From contig NZ_JAALXT010000001.1 in assembly GCF_011634775.1 (NCBI RefSeq), positions 682,001 to 746,000 of the forward strand: 64,000 nucleotides of DNA, given 5' to 3'. Positions 1 to 8,387 of the stretch are shown here, piece after piece (position 1 is the stretch's first letter; each line of letters starts with the position of its first letter). The notes beneath the pieces are model-generated. The model saw only the letters and a program-made list of their open reading frames with translations, was not told the origin of the DNA and did no database searches. The translations under genes and the position numbers were made by a program. This DNA comes from Thalassoroseus pseudoceratinae. GTDB taxonomy: Bacteria; Planctomycetota; Planctomycetia; Planctomycetales; Planctomycetaceae.

Positions 1-1
1 C

Positions 2-955
2 TGGTTCGTCGAGAAGGACAATGCCGAACTGTGCAGGTACAAGGAAAAGCCTTTCGAGTTCGTGCGCAAAATAATTCGCAACGTCGAGAGCTACCTCGCC
101 TTTTCATCTGGCCAAGGCAATGACGGCCAGACCAACGTGCCAATGGCAAATCTGAAAAGGCTCTGCGGCGGGGCATTCAGTTTGCACTACGTCTTGCTCC
201 TGGCCGTGGCCAATTTCCCAAAGCCGTTGTTCGACCATTTTGTAGAGCAACTGGAGAGCTTCCTGTTCTACTACATCTTCACGAAGACTCCCACTAGAGA
301 ACTGGAACGCAGCTTCTCGATGTGGGCGGATGAGTTGCGACAGATTGCTGAACTGAAGGATGAATCGGAGCAGAAAAAGCAGCTTAACGAGTTCATCGAG
401 AAGCGGTTCCAGGCAAGCATGGCATCCAAGACCGCCGAACTCATGGACGCCCTAAAGCGGTACACGATTCGGTCGATGCAACAATACCGAACTCGTTATT
501 TGCTCGCAAAACTGACTCAGCATGTGGACATGGCGTACATGGGAGTCAAGACGGCGGGGTCGCTCGACGACTACATGGCGTTGGAGATCGAACACATCCT
601 GCCAAATACGCCGGAGGCCGAACTGCGACAGAGTTTCAGTGCAGCCAACCCTGAAGCCAATTATGACGAATACAAAAACAGACTCGGCAACTTCACGTTG
701 CTGGAGAAGCCAATCAACATCGTTGCTGGGAACGACTTCTTCGAGGATAAGAAACCCGAATACAAGAAGTGCAAGCATTACCTTACGACCAGCATCGTCG
801 AACTCAGTACGGTCGGAAAAAACTCCAGCATCAACCGCATCAACGAAAGTCTGAAGTCATTCACTGACTGGTCGGCAAGCACCATCGATGAACGACAAGC
901 AATGTTAGCCGAACTAGTGAAGGACGTTTGGAAGACATCGTTGGTTGAGGCTTAG
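2..955 (+). CDS. GmrSD-type DUF262/DUF1524 endonuclease, C-terminal part (5' truncated by window)
   Basis: The reading frame is open from base 2, so the true start lies upstream and only the last 317 codons are visible. The diagnostic stretch is about bases 575-790: EIEHILPN, then NRLGNFTLL, an N-rich segment and FEDKKPEYKKC. This matches the DUF1524 His-Me/HNH-like nuclease arrangement that follows a DUF262 ParB-like NTPase domain in GmrSD-type (type IV) restriction enzymes acting on modified DNA. The DUF262 half should lie left of base 1. The gene ends 23 bases before the PIN-like gene on the same strand and opens a compact run of nuclease-like genes. Family assignment rests on the motif order. 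The substrate, modified DNA or something else, is inference. Confidence 0.8.
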   Translation, partial: WFVEKDNAELCRYKEKPFEFVRKIIRNVESYLAFSSGQGNDGQTNVPMANLKRLCGGAFSLHYVLLLAVANFPKPLFDHFVEQLESFLFYYIFTKTPTRELERSFSMWADELRQIAELKDESEQKKQLNEFIEKRFQASMASKTAELMDALKRYTIRSMQQYRTRYLLAKLTQHVDMAYMGVKTAGSLDDYMALEIEHILPNTPEAELRQSFSAANPEANYDEYKNRLGNFTLLEKPINIVAGNDFFEDKKPEYKKCKHYLTTSIVELSTVGKNSSINRINESLKSFTDWSASTIDERQAMLAELVKDVWKTSLVEA

Positions 956-978
956 ACAACGCAAGTAGGTGAATTCAG

Positions 979-2256
979 ATGACAAAAGACAACAAGGCGA
1001 ATCCCGAAGATAAAAAGGAGACGAAGGGTTCACCGAGCAAACCTACCCAGCAACAAACAGCGGGTGAGGAAGCCAAAGAGGCTCCGTCGCTGGAGCAGGT
1101 TTTCCTGCGTGACGATGTATATCCTGATGCGGCAAGCCTGATATCTTTTCAGCCGAAGTCGGTTGACGAGTTAGCCAAGACTGGTTTGGTCGTACCTGAC
1201 ACGAATGTTTTGCTGTTGCTTTTCAAGACAGACGCACGCAGCATCAATGAAGTGTCGAAAGTCTTCAAGTCGCTTGCTGTCGAAAAGCGACTTTACCTGC
1301 CAGGGCAAGTTGCCAGAGAGTTTGTGACACACCGAGGCGACCATCTTCTTGCTCCACTTCAGGCGTTTGAGCGAGCGCAGTCTGATTGGGGGAAAGCAGT
1401 TATTCCCCGCTATCCGTTTCTTGAAGGCCAGCAGGAATACGATGAGTGCCATGAACTCTGCGACAAATTGAAAGAGCAGGTGAAACTCGTTCGGAAGAAG
1501 CTAGGCCAGATAAAGCGAGTGATTTCCAATTACTCCTGGGATGACCCTGTTAGCAACTTGTACCGAGAGTGCTTCCCGGTAGAAAGTGTAATCGATCCAG
1601 CAGGAGCCACCGATTTCGATCGAGAGAAGACTTATCAGGAGGTCGTGCGGCGATCCGAGCTAAAGATTCCACCGGGCTACAAAGATGCAGGTAAAGACGA
1701 TGGCGGGATAGGAGACTACTTAATTTGGCTCACCCTGATCCAATTGGGAAAGGAAGAACACAAATCGGTTCTTTTCATCAGTGGAGATGAAAAGGCGGAT
1801 TGGATGGAGCGTACTGGCAAGCAAGGCATATTTCCCAGAAGCGAGTTAATTGACGAGTTTCGCCGTGAGTCAAACGGCGAAACATTCCACATGGTGCAAC
1901 TTTCTGCCTTGCTCGATCTTTATGGCGTAGACGAAGAAGTCGTTGAGGGGATTCAGGAATTAGAGGAAGCGGCTTCTGAACAGAAGCGGAGTGCGGCAGC
2001 AACACAGCAGCCATTCAACGTGATGACAGAATTGACCAAGCAATTGTCGGCCACAATGGGATATGAGGAAGCCAGGGATGAAGCAATACGCCGCATGAAT
2101 GAGATGTTTGATGCCAATCCGCTTCAGCGAGCGAAAGAGCAGTTTATTGCTCAGGAAATTGATCGACAAATGAAGGCGGGGCAACTTGATTCTCATTCAC
2201 TAGAGGAAATCACCCGCCAACTCAATGAGCAGTTCGGGCGATTTGGCGCAAAATGA
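979..2256 (+). CDS. PIN-like domain protein (putative ribonuclease)
   Basis: A 425-residue protein. The first 45 residues are charged and low in complexity. A PIN-like domain follows, with the expected acidic residues: D74 in VPDTNVLLLL, E114 in VAREF, D236/D240/D246 in the segment ending GIGDYLIW, and D270/D274 in FISGDEKADW. This order (D, E, D, D) is that of metal-dependent PIN nucleases, and the spacing and length fit the longer PIN-like (PIN_8/DUF4935-type) proteins often found near restriction genes. The C-terminal 130 residues are helical and Gln/Glu-rich. The start ATG follows AGTAGGTGAATTCAG. The stop overlaps the next ATG in ATGA, so translation is probably coupled. Activity on RNA is inferred from the family. 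Confidence 0.75.
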   Translation: MTKDNKANPEDKKETKGSPSKPTQQQTAGEEAKEAPSLEQVFLRDDVYPDAASLISFQPKSVDELAKTGLVVPDTNVLLLLFKTDARSINEVSKVFKSLAVEKRLYLPGQVAREFVTHRGDHLLAPLQAFERAQSDWGKAVIPRYPFLEGQQEYDECHELCDKLKEQVKLVRKKLGQIKRVISNYSWDDPVSNLYRECFPVESVIDPAGATDFDREKTYQEVVRRSELKIPPGYKDAGKDDGGIGDYLIWLTLIQLGKEEHKSVLFISGDEKADWMERTGKQGIFPRSELIDEFRRESNGETFHMVQLSALLDLYGVDEEVVEGIQELEEAASEQKRSAAATQQPFNVMTELTKQLSATMGYEEARDEAIRRMNEMFDANPLQRAKEQFIAQEIDRQMKAGQLDSHSLEEITRQLNEQFGRFGAK

Positions 2257-3500
2257 ATATCTGCATCCACCGAGGCACGAAAGAAATTGGCGGCACCTGT
2301 GTCGAGATCGAATCACAGGGTCAGCGGATCGTGCTGGATGTCGGTTTGCCTCTCGACGTTGCCGACGCTGACTCGTTTCCATTGCATCCTATCAGTGGCT
2401 TCGCCGCTCCTGATCCTTCGCTCTTAGGCGTGGTGATCTCTCATCCGCACCAGGATCACTACGGTCTGGCTCATAGGCTTCCAGCGGAAACTAATTTCCT
2501 GATTGGAGAAGCGGCTGAAGCGATTCTTTCGGCATCGGCCCTGTTCTCGCCCGGCGGCGTCAAACTGCAAAACGTCGTCCATCTCCAAGACCGAACGCCG
2601 ATCACACTTGGCCCTTTCACCATAACGCCGTTCCTTGTGGACCATTCGGCGTATGACAGCTACGCCGTCTTGGTTGAGGCGGACGGGAAGCGGCTGTTCT
2701 ACTCTGGGGATTTCCGGGCACACGGTCGCAAGGCGAGCTTGATCGACAAGCTAATCATCAACCCGCCCACCGACGTGGACGTGTTGATGATGGAAGGAAC
2801 CTGCATCGGGCGAGATGACCACACGTTTCCCACGGAAGATGAGTTGGTGCCAAAGCTGGCTGAAGTCTTCAAACCGACTGCTGGCATGCCGTTGGTCTGG
2901 TGTTCGGGCCAGAACATCGACCGAATCGTGACCATCTTTAAGGCATGCAGGCGAGCCAACCGGCAGTTCATCATCGACATGTACACGGCTGAGATGCTGC
3001 GTGCGACCGGCAATAAGAGAATACCACAGGCCGACTGGAACGGAATCAGAGTCTTCCTGCCCAAGAGCCAGAAGTATCGAATCATCCAGGAAAGAGCGTT
3101 CGACATTTCCGATAGCTACAAGCAGTTCCGCATCTTCCCTGAGCGCCTCGCAAATGAAGCAGCCAACTCGGTCATGCTATTCCGCCCCAGCATGATTCGT
3201 GATCTCGAAGCCGCCCGTTGTCTGGATGGTGCCGTCGTCGTCTGCTCGATGTGGGGCGGTTATCTGGAACAGCCTGAGAAACAGTGGTTCGTGGATTGGG
3301 TGAAAAAGGCCGGGCTGAAAATCGTTCATTGCCACACATCAGGTCACGCATCCATTCCCGACCTGAAACGGTTACGAGCGGCTTTCCCTGATGCCAAGGC
3401 CGTTCCAGTACACTTGCAAGACCGGCAGCGGTTTGTCGAACTGTTCGACAATGTTGAGCTTCATGATGATGGGGAATGGTGGTGTCTAAACGAGGAGTAA
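2253..3500 (+). CDS. MBL-fold, beta-CASP/RNase J-like metallohydrolase
   Basis: A 415-residue metallo-beta-lactamase-fold protein. The metal motif is SHPHQDHYGL (H64, H66, D68, H69). It is preceded by VLDVGLP (D29) and followed by H131 and by SGDF (D153), which supply the remaining ligands. Near the C-terminus HCHTSGHAS and VPVHLQ resemble the SGHA and PVH motifs of beta-CASP nucleases such as RNase J. The size also fits a stripped beta-CASP enzyme without the RNase J C-terminal domain. The ATG overlaps the PIN gene stop by four bases, and the next gene starts three bases after the stop. Zinc-dependent nuclease activity is expected. Whether it cleaves RNA or DNA is not decided by the sequence. 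Confidence 0.8.
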   Translation: MNICIHRGTKEIGGTCVEIESQGQRIVLDVGLPLDVADADSFPLHPISGFAAPDPSLLGVVISHPHQDHYGLAHRLPAETNFLIGEAAEAILSASALFSPGGVKLQNVVHLQDRTPITLGPFTITPFLVDHSAYDSYAVLVEADGKRLFYSGDFRAHGRKASLIDKLIINPPTDVDVLMMEGTCIGRDDHTFPTEDELVPKLAEVFKPTAGMPLVWCSGQNIDRIVTIFKACRRANRQFIIDMYTAEMLRATGNKRIPQADWNGIRVFLPKSQKYRIIQERAFDISDSYKQFRIFPERLANEAANSVMLFRPSMIRDLEAARCLDGAVVVCSMWGGYLEQPEKQWFVDWVKKAGLKIVHCHTSGHASIPDLKRLRAAFPDAKAVPVHLQDRQRFVELFDNVELHDDGEWWCLNEE

Positions 3501-3503
3501 CCT

Positions 3504-4592
3504 ATGGCTAGATTTGTCTATCTACCATCAATTGAACCCGATACATGGCTTCATTGGTCATTCAGCGGCGCTGGTTCGTGTCTGCGGGATTTTCGTGTCA
3601 ATCCTGCGAGCGAAAATCGGGATTACACGACCGACGAAATCCGAGAGTTGCTTGATCACGCTGACAGTAGGGAGGCAAATGCCCCCTATCATTCCGTGAC
3701 CGACCATGAGTTCTGGCGGACTGAACTCTCGAATCGCAATCAAGCCTCCGGGCTAGAGCCAGTCGAGCCTTCAGCGGGAGACGATTCGGGCTCCGACGAT
3801 GTTGAAACAGTCATCGTGCGTCTACCGGCACAGACAGTGCCGGGTTATCGGCTTGTTGACCGTTTCAAATCAGAAGTGAAACCGCTCATAGCACACGAGC
3901 GGACGAGCGAACTTGCAACATTGCTGGAAAGCTGGAGGCAGCGCCTCGCTTGCATCAAGAACAAAGATCATTTCAATCATTGGGACGACGACGACTCATC
4001 ACATCTTCAGTCAACTACGACGGGGATTGGCTGGACATCTCGGATGCTTGAGCATTGCCGATCCCAAGGCGAACTCAGGTTTATTCCGACTGGTGAGAGC
4101 AGCCTCGACTTTGCTTTGTTGAACATGGAACTAAACCTTGGAATCTCATCGAAACGGAACTACTTCCGACTTGGATGCCAAGATTATGTGAAACCTGACG
4201 GGCTAGGTGTCCGTCAAGCTGACAGAAGTTTTTGTGTCATCGAGGTAAAGGGACCACAAGACGATGGAGAAATGTTTGAAGCTACTTTGCAGGCACTTCT
4301 CGGCGCACTCGCCGTGCATGCCAAGAGGGAGATGATTCTACGAATTGCACGGACAGCGAGAGGGCTTCGTCCTGCTGTTCATGATCCCCAAATCCCAGAG
4401 GGCAATGCTTCTCTGGGGATATACGTTATCGTCTCTGAGCAAAAAGCAGTTGTGGCTCCAGACTTGGAAAAGAATCTGAAAGTCGTCCTCCAAGCTGCCC
4501 CGAGGATACGGGAAATTGTTCACTTCATTCCAACGGCTGATGAAATCGAGACTTTCGCCTCCTTGTCGAACCCAAAAGTGTTTCGGCGGTAA
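3504..4592 (+). CDS. Putative PD-(D/E)XK nuclease-like protein
   Basis: A 362-residue protein with no full-length family I recognise. The C-terminal half holds KPDGLGV followed fifteen residues later by CVIEVKG. This gives D232...E247-x-K249, the core of PD-(D/E)XK nucleases, in a beta-strand context followed by an amphipathic helix (FEATLQALLGALAVHA). That is the usual core topology. The N-terminal half is acidic and uncharacterised. The start ATG follows GAGGAGTAACCT, and the RBS overlaps the end of the MBL gene, so the gene belongs to the same transcription unit. The nuclease call is a motif-level inference. A structure prediction would settle it. Confidence 0.5.
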   Translation: MARFVYLPSIEPDTWLHWSFSGAGSCLRDFRVNPASENRDYTTDEIRELLDHADSREANAPYHSVTDHEFWRTELSNRNQASGLEPVEPSAGDDSGSDDVETVIVRLPAQTVPGYRLVDRFKSEVKPLIAHERTSELATLLESWRQRLACIKNKDHFNHWDDDDSSHLQSTTTGIGWTSRMLEHCRSQGELRFIPTGESSLDFALLNMELNLGISSKRNYFRLGCQDYVKPDGLGVRQADRSFCVIEVKGPQDDGEMFEATLQALLGALAVHAKREMILRIARTARGLRPAVHDPQIPEGNASLGIYVIVSEQKAVVAPDLEKNLKVVLQAAPRIREIVHFIPTADEIETFASLSNPKVFRR

Positions 4593-4743
4593 CCTGAACA
4601 AGTAGGTCAGGGAATTTGCGTGTCGTGACTGGCGTATGTGGCCCGAACCTCCGCTGCTATCCCATTGTCTCGATGGTGGACCATACTGCCCAAAGGCAAG
4701 GAAGTATCCGTGCAGCTTGGAATCATGAACTGAAAGCAAAAAC

Positions 4744-5478
4744 GTGGCAACCATTTCGGAGGTAGCAAAAATCGTCGGCGTTGACCGTGACTCTGTGAAG
4801 CGGTGGACGACTGAGTTCGCCGAGTACCTGAGCCTGACAGCCAATCCTGAGAGCGGCAAAGAACGTCATTTTACGGAGAGCGATCTCCGTGTATTGGCAG
4901 TCATCGCCGAGCAAGTCGAGATGGACGGCGAGGCCGACGATATTCATTACGCTCTCAACAGCGGTCGCCAGTACGACGACTCGCTTGTCGAAGTCGCCCG
5001 TTTGCACACGCCAATCTTCCAAGACATGCCCGGCGAGATTGACGAAACATGGCGGCACGGTGCCGTGATTGGCGGCATGGGGTGCCGTGATCGGCGTCAG
5101 GTAGCACGAGCCTACAAGTTGGCCGCAGATGAGCTTGTTCAAGTCGCATTAGAGAAACTCGAACCTCATGAATTGGACTTCCCAATTCTGTTCTTGTACC
5201 GGCACACGATTGAACTGTACTTGAAGGCGGCTTTGGAGAATCCGCCTGAACATCATGACTTAGGCGGATTGATCCGGTCGCTCGAAGCGGAATGCGGCAA
5301 TCAATTAGCTGGTTGGATCAAAGATCGATTGTGGGACTTCCACGAGATTGATCGCATGTCGGACATTTTCCGCTATGCCAGTCCAGGGCCTCCTGGCGAG
5401 CTTTGGATTGACTTTCATCAGCTTCAGGCAGTGATGAACAAGTTGGTTGAAGCGTTCGAGCAGCACTTGCGTGTTTGA
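4744..5478 (+). CDS. MerR-like HTH plus HEPN-like protein
   Basis: A 244-residue protein starting at GTG. Residues 3-60 look like a MerR/excisionase-type helix-turn-helix (ISEVAKIVGVDRDSVKRW, then a basic wing-like segment and FTESDLRVL). The C-terminal part (about 140-240) has YRHTIELYLKAAL (R153, H154, E157) and a following HDL, a pattern shared by HEPN-like helical proteins, several of which are RNases in toxin-antitoxin and abortive-infection systems. The gene sits 151 bases after the four-gene nuclease cluster on the same strand. It could be a regulator or an RNA-targeting member of that system. No canonical RxxxxH motif is clear, so RNase activity is unproven. Confidence 0.5.
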   Translation: MATISEVAKIVGVDRDSVKRWTTEFAEYLSLTANPESGKERHFTESDLRVLAVIAEQVEMDGEADDIHYALNSGRQYDDSLVEVARLHTPIFQDMPGEIDETWRHGAVIGGMGCRDRRQVARAYKLAADELVQVALEKLEPHELDFPILFLYRHTIELYLKAALENPPEHHDLGGLIRSLEAECGNQLAGWIKDRLWDFHEIDRMSDIFRYASPGPPGELWIDFHQLQAVMNKLVEAFEQHLRV

Positions 5479-5707
5479 CCCATCGAAACAACTTCGCTCA
5501 AACCCGGAACTCCCTCCAACACCGCCATCCCAAACCCGCCAACGCCTACCGATGTTATCGAAATTAGAATCCGGTTCAGGTGGTGATCTTTGTGGTTTGT
5601 TGGTGGCGGCGTTATGGAAATTAGATTCGGTGGTCGTCGGTAGGACTGGACGTAATAGCCCGTTGTCGCCTTCGGCGACAACGGGCTATGGTGCTTTTCG
5701 GCTTGAT
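5479..5707. other. Intergenic stretch with an imperfect direct repeat and a hairpin
   Basis: No credible gene. Two related segments, 5554-5584 and 5611-5640, share GTTAT-GAAATTAGA followed by a CGGT/GGTGGT-type tail, which looks like an imperfect direct repeat about 57 bases apart. The end of the stretch contains the palindrome listed separately. The two flanking genes converge here. Confidence 0.5.
5655..5689. terminator. Perfect 16-bp inverted repeat, probable bidirectional terminator
   Basis: A 16-base arm is followed by TTC and the exact complementary arm, which forms a C(UUCG)G-capped hairpin. It lies between the convergent HTH-HEPN gene (plus) and the 171-residue gene (minus), and GGTGCTTTTC follows on the plus strand. 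The position and stability suit a terminator. The T-run is short. Confidence 0.6.
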
Positions 5708-6223
5708 CTAATTGTTGGAACGAGTCACCCAAGGGTATTTCATTCTGATCGCTTTTAGGCCCAGATTGTGTTTCACCATCGGAGCGTCTTTCACCAGCGG
5801 TTCAAGAGCATTGTAAATGCTGACGGCGCATTTTTCCGTCACATGCACGGAAGTGTGACCGACATTCAATTGCAGTCCACAATCCCATGTGAAGTAGGTG
5901 TCCGGTGCAACGTCTCGGATGCCGGGAAATTCATCTTCGATGAAACACGAACGGAACTCAAACAGGTCGGATTGTATTTCGCTGCACATTAGGGCGATGT
6001 CGTAGACCAGCCGCAACGCCTGCACGCCCGAAAGTGACATTGAGATCATGTCTCCGAGACAGAAAAGAATATACCCCTGGTGCGGTTCACACCAGTCGAT
6101 TGATCTGTCGTCCCAAGACGTGTCACCGATCCAGTAGGCTTCGGCGGTTTCGTCAACGAATTTCAGCGTTGCGATGTAGGCGTTGATTTCGTTCATGTCG
6201 ATTTCGATGTCGTCATGGTTCAT
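5708..6223 (-). CDS. Hypothetical acidic protein (171 aa)
   Basis: An uncharacterised acidic cytoplasmic protein, with no signal peptide or membrane segment. The ATG at 6223 follows GAGGGTGGAGCA, an acceptable ribosome-binding site. The composition (many D/E, W and C) and the neighbouring genes place it in the island's minus-strand block of small genes. I recognise no family. The last gene of that block, it ends just before the 5655 hairpin. Confidence 0.6.
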   Translation of the reverse strand: MNHDDIEIDMNEINAYIATLKFVDETAEAYWIGDTSWDDRSIDWCEPHQGYILFCLGDMISMSLSGVQALRLVYDIALMCSEIQSDLFEFRSCFIEDEFPGIRDVAPDTYFTWDCGLQLNVGHTSVHVTEKCAVSIYNALEPLVKDAPMVKHNLGLKAIRMKYPWVTRSNN

Positions 6224-6303
6224 TGCTCCACCCTCGCCAATTCACCATTTGCGTTCCGCAACTTCCACACCCCGGCACAACACTCCGAATGGAAGTTCTT
6301 TGT

Positions 6304-7056
6304 TCATGGTTTTTCCATCAACTTCCGCCGCTTCTCCTCATCAAACTGGACCCAACCTTGACGCTCCAGTTCGAGAAACCGCTCCCGCAGGTCCGATGCG
6401 ACGTGGAGTTCGACTCCAGCACGAGCTTCTTCGTCACTCACGGCGGTGCGGAAGTAGCAGTTGTCTTTCGAGTAAGGCCCGTTGGGATCATGTCGGGCCA
6501 GAATGGCCACGCCGAGGAACTTTGGCTTTGCTTTGGTAGTCGGCAACTTCAGCATTTCCGTGTCTCGGTGTTTCCAATACCCACTCTCGTCCTTCACCTT
6601 GACCGTTAAGCCGATCTCGCTGGCGTAGTCGAGCATCGTGACAACGGACTTGTGGGCCTTGATAAAGTTGTCGAGTCCGCCACACTTGGCGTTCGACGCA
6701 TACTGCGTCTTGCAGAACGAACTGAAGTTCCATTTGCCGTTTTGTCGCTGGCAAAGGCCAAACCTTGCAGCTTCGGAGCCTGAGCCGGGGTGGGTTACGA
6801 AAGCGATGATTTTGGAAGGTGGTTCCATCACGAACTCGTCTTCATCGACGAATTCAACGGAGCCTTGGAACACCAGAGGCCGTTTTGAACCGTCACACGA
6901 TTCCAGATCGCATTCAGCGCCCGTCAACTCGATCAAGTCGCTGACGCTTACCAGATCGAGCGTAATCGCTTTCTGATGGAGTTGGTCAACAAGCCTCCGG
7001 GCGTTGGGCTCGGATTGCTCGGCTGTTTCGATGGTGTAGTGAATGGTGAATCCCAT
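6304..7056 (-). CDS. Hypothetical island protein (250 aa)
   Basis: I place the start at 7056 because AGGAACAAACAC lies directly upstream, and no such site precedes a longer reading frame to 7089. The N-terminus (GFTIHYTIE) begins a mixed alpha/beta region. Residues around 195-215 read ARHDPNGPYSKDNCYF, which recalls short phage and island proteins with a GPY..DNC motif. A Cys pair and several aromatic residues lie in the middle. No catalytic motif is evident. The sequence upstream of the RBS carries a repeat shared with the gene starting at 8234. Confidence 0.6.
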   Translation of the reverse strand: MGFTIHYTIETAEQSEPNARRLVDQLHQKAITLDLVSVSDLIELTGAECDLESCDGSKRPLVFQGSVEFVDEDEFVMEPPSKIIAFVTHPGSGSEAARFGLCQRQNGKWNFSSFCKTQYASNAKCGGLDNFIKAHKSVVTMLDYASEIGLTVKVKDESGYWKHRDTEMLKLPTTKAKPKFLGVAILARHDPNGPYSKDNCYFRTAVSDEEARAGVELHVASDLRERFLELERQGWVQFDEEKRRKLMEKP

Positions 7057-7091
7057 GTGTTTGTTCCTATTTGGGTGTGGTCGCTTCATAC

Positions 7092-7146
7092 ATCGTGGCT
7101 GGGCGACGATCCATTAGCGGATTCTGAAAACTATTCTGCGTGTTGA
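7092..7146. repeat. Direct repeat, copy A (leader of the 7056 gene)
   Basis: This segment matches 8267-8316 with six substitutions in about 50 bases and in the same orientation. Five of the six differences fall in the same codon phase of a plus-strand frame reading SWLGDDPLADSENY and ending at a TGA at 7144-7146. It sits just upstream of the start of the minus-strand gene at 7056. Confidence 0.6.
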
Positions 7147-7502
7147 GTTCGGTGATCCTCCCTGCAATCGCACCCCGACCATTTCTCGAAGGCATCACAG
7201 TTCTTGCAGAAAAGGTATTCACTACCGCAGTCGTTGCAGGTGAACTTGCCGACCTGTCCCTCTTTGTTTTCGTCGAGCCACTCGCCACAGCGGCAAAAGA
7301 CCATGCCGTGAGTCTTGTGAGCCAATTCCCACCTGAATTCAATTTGCCGTCGCACGGACCATTCTTCCGGCATGTCGAAATCGAAGAAGTGATGTTCGCC
7401 GTCGTGTTCGAGAGACGGCTCGATCCCGTGCGACTTGAGCCAGTTCAAAGCCCCTTGGAACGAGCCGCAAGTGTCATGAGGGCAGCAGGTGTAGAGTTTC
7501 AT
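7131..7502 (-). CDS. Small zinc-ribbon-like protein (123 aa)
   Basis: The start ATG at 7502 is preceded by AGGAGGACGAGTA, an almost ideal ribosome-binding site, and it overlaps the stop of the upstream gene by one base (TAATG). The protein has Cys at CCPHDTC near the N-terminus and two closely spaced pairs near the C-terminus (FCRCGEW, FTCNDCGS, FCKNCDAF, GCDC), which suggests one or two zinc ribbons. It probably binds nucleic acid or protein. No known family. Expressed together with the 7960 and 8234 genes. Confidence 0.65.
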   Translation of the reverse strand: MKLYTCCPHDTCGSFQGALNWLKSHGIEPSLEHDGEHHFFDFDMPEEWSVRRQIEFRWELAHKTHGMVFCRCGEWLDENKEGQVGKFTCNDCGSEYLFCKNCDAFEKWSGCDCREDHRTQHAE

Positions 7503-7960
7503 TACTCGTCCTCCTGGGTAACGACTCGCCCAACGACCATGCCTTTGGCATCGGCTCGGCAAACCGCTCCCACCCGTCCGATTTCCAGCAACACGTCAAC
7601 CACCGGGACTCGAATCGGACGAAAGGCTGGTAATCTTTTGCCAACAGTCATGCAGAATTGCTCGGCTCGTTCGAGATTGGCGAACACGAGCAGACCGTGG
7701 TTGTAGCGTTGGCCGTGCTGGGCGTATCGGTGCCCATCACTTAGCAGGTAGTAGTGGTTTTGAGACGGTAACAGGTCGGCCAAAGTACCATCCACATTCT
7801 TCGGCCACTCCCCCGTCCAAAACGACTTCGCCGGATCATGACCGTCACATGAACAAATCACACGCTGTTGACCGCAGACCGAACAGCGTTGGATGTCGCA
7901 ATCGTCTTTGTGCGGCTGGCCGGGGGCAGTACCGCAGTCGGGGCAGTTCCTAGTTTTCAT
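7502..7960 (-). CDS. Conserved small Cys-rich protein (152 aa)
   Basis: I choose the ATG at 7960 ([10 protein letters not shown]). It overlaps the end of the upstream gene by 11 bases and follows AAGGATGAAGTTAACGAGT. The N-terminal 45 residues hold four Cys pairs, including CPDCG and [18 protein letters not shown], followed by a WTGEWP stretch that I recognise from small uncharacterised proteins in many environmental genomes. A zinc-binding N-terminus and a globular alpha/beta C-terminus are likely. The function is unknown. It is the middle gene of a coupled trio at 8234-7131. Confidence 0.65.
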   Translation of the reverse strand: MKTRNCPDCGTAPGQPHKDDCDIQRCSVCGQQRVICSCDGHDPAKSFWTGEWPKNVDGTLADLLPSQNHYYLLSDGHRYAQHGQRYNHGLLVFANLERAEQFCMTVGKRLPAFRPIRVPVVDVLLEIGRVGAVCRADAKGMVVGRVVTQEDE

Positions 7961-8234
7961 ACTCGTTAACTTCATCCTTGGATTCCTCGGCGTGCGAGAT
8001 TGCATTGCCGTCAGATGCGAACCGCTCAGGCAGCGTGTAATGCAAGAAGGACAGCCAAGGTTTGAAACTGGCGTAATCGTCAAGCCAGACTTCTCCCTCG
8101 ACCGTCTCGTTTTTAGGATTAGGATTGCAAAGTTGCGAGCCCGTCAGCGAATTGCACAGGTCCGCCAAGCCATCGATGTCCATCATCATGATCTGTTCGC
8201 AGATAGCGAGTTGAATGTCGTTTCTATGGGGCAT
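7950..8234 (-). CDS. Hypothetical protein (94 aa)
   Basis: A small acidic protein starting at ATG 8234 behind AAGGAAAACAAAC. It opens the coupled trio with the 7960 and 7502 genes. Its 5' leader carries repeat copy B. The N-terminal half ([26 protein letters not shown]) is predicted helical. I see no domain I can name. Confidence 0.6.
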   Translation of the reverse strand: MPHRNDIQLAICEQIMMMDIDGLADLCNSLTGSQLCNPNPKNETVEGEVWLDDYASFKPWLSFLHYTLPERFASDGNAISHAEESKDEVNEYEN

Positions 8235-8266
8235 TGTTTGTTTTCCTTATGTTGGTTGCTTTTTAG

Positions 8267-8342
8267 ATCGTGGCTGGGCGACGATCCTTTAGCTGAGTCT
8301 GAAAATTATTTTGCTGCATTGTTCCACATCGTCGCCTTGTAG
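8267..8342. repeat. Direct repeat, copy B (leader of the 8234 gene)
   Basis: Matches 7092-7146. In the same plus-strand frame it reads SWLGDDPLAESENYF and continues to a TAG at 8340-8342. The similarity continues on both sides: a Trp six residues upstream is shared. See the finding on this repeat pair. Confidence 0.6.
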
Positions 8343-8387
8343 ACTTGATGGACGACATACCCCTTGCAGCCACGGGCTCACACCAAA

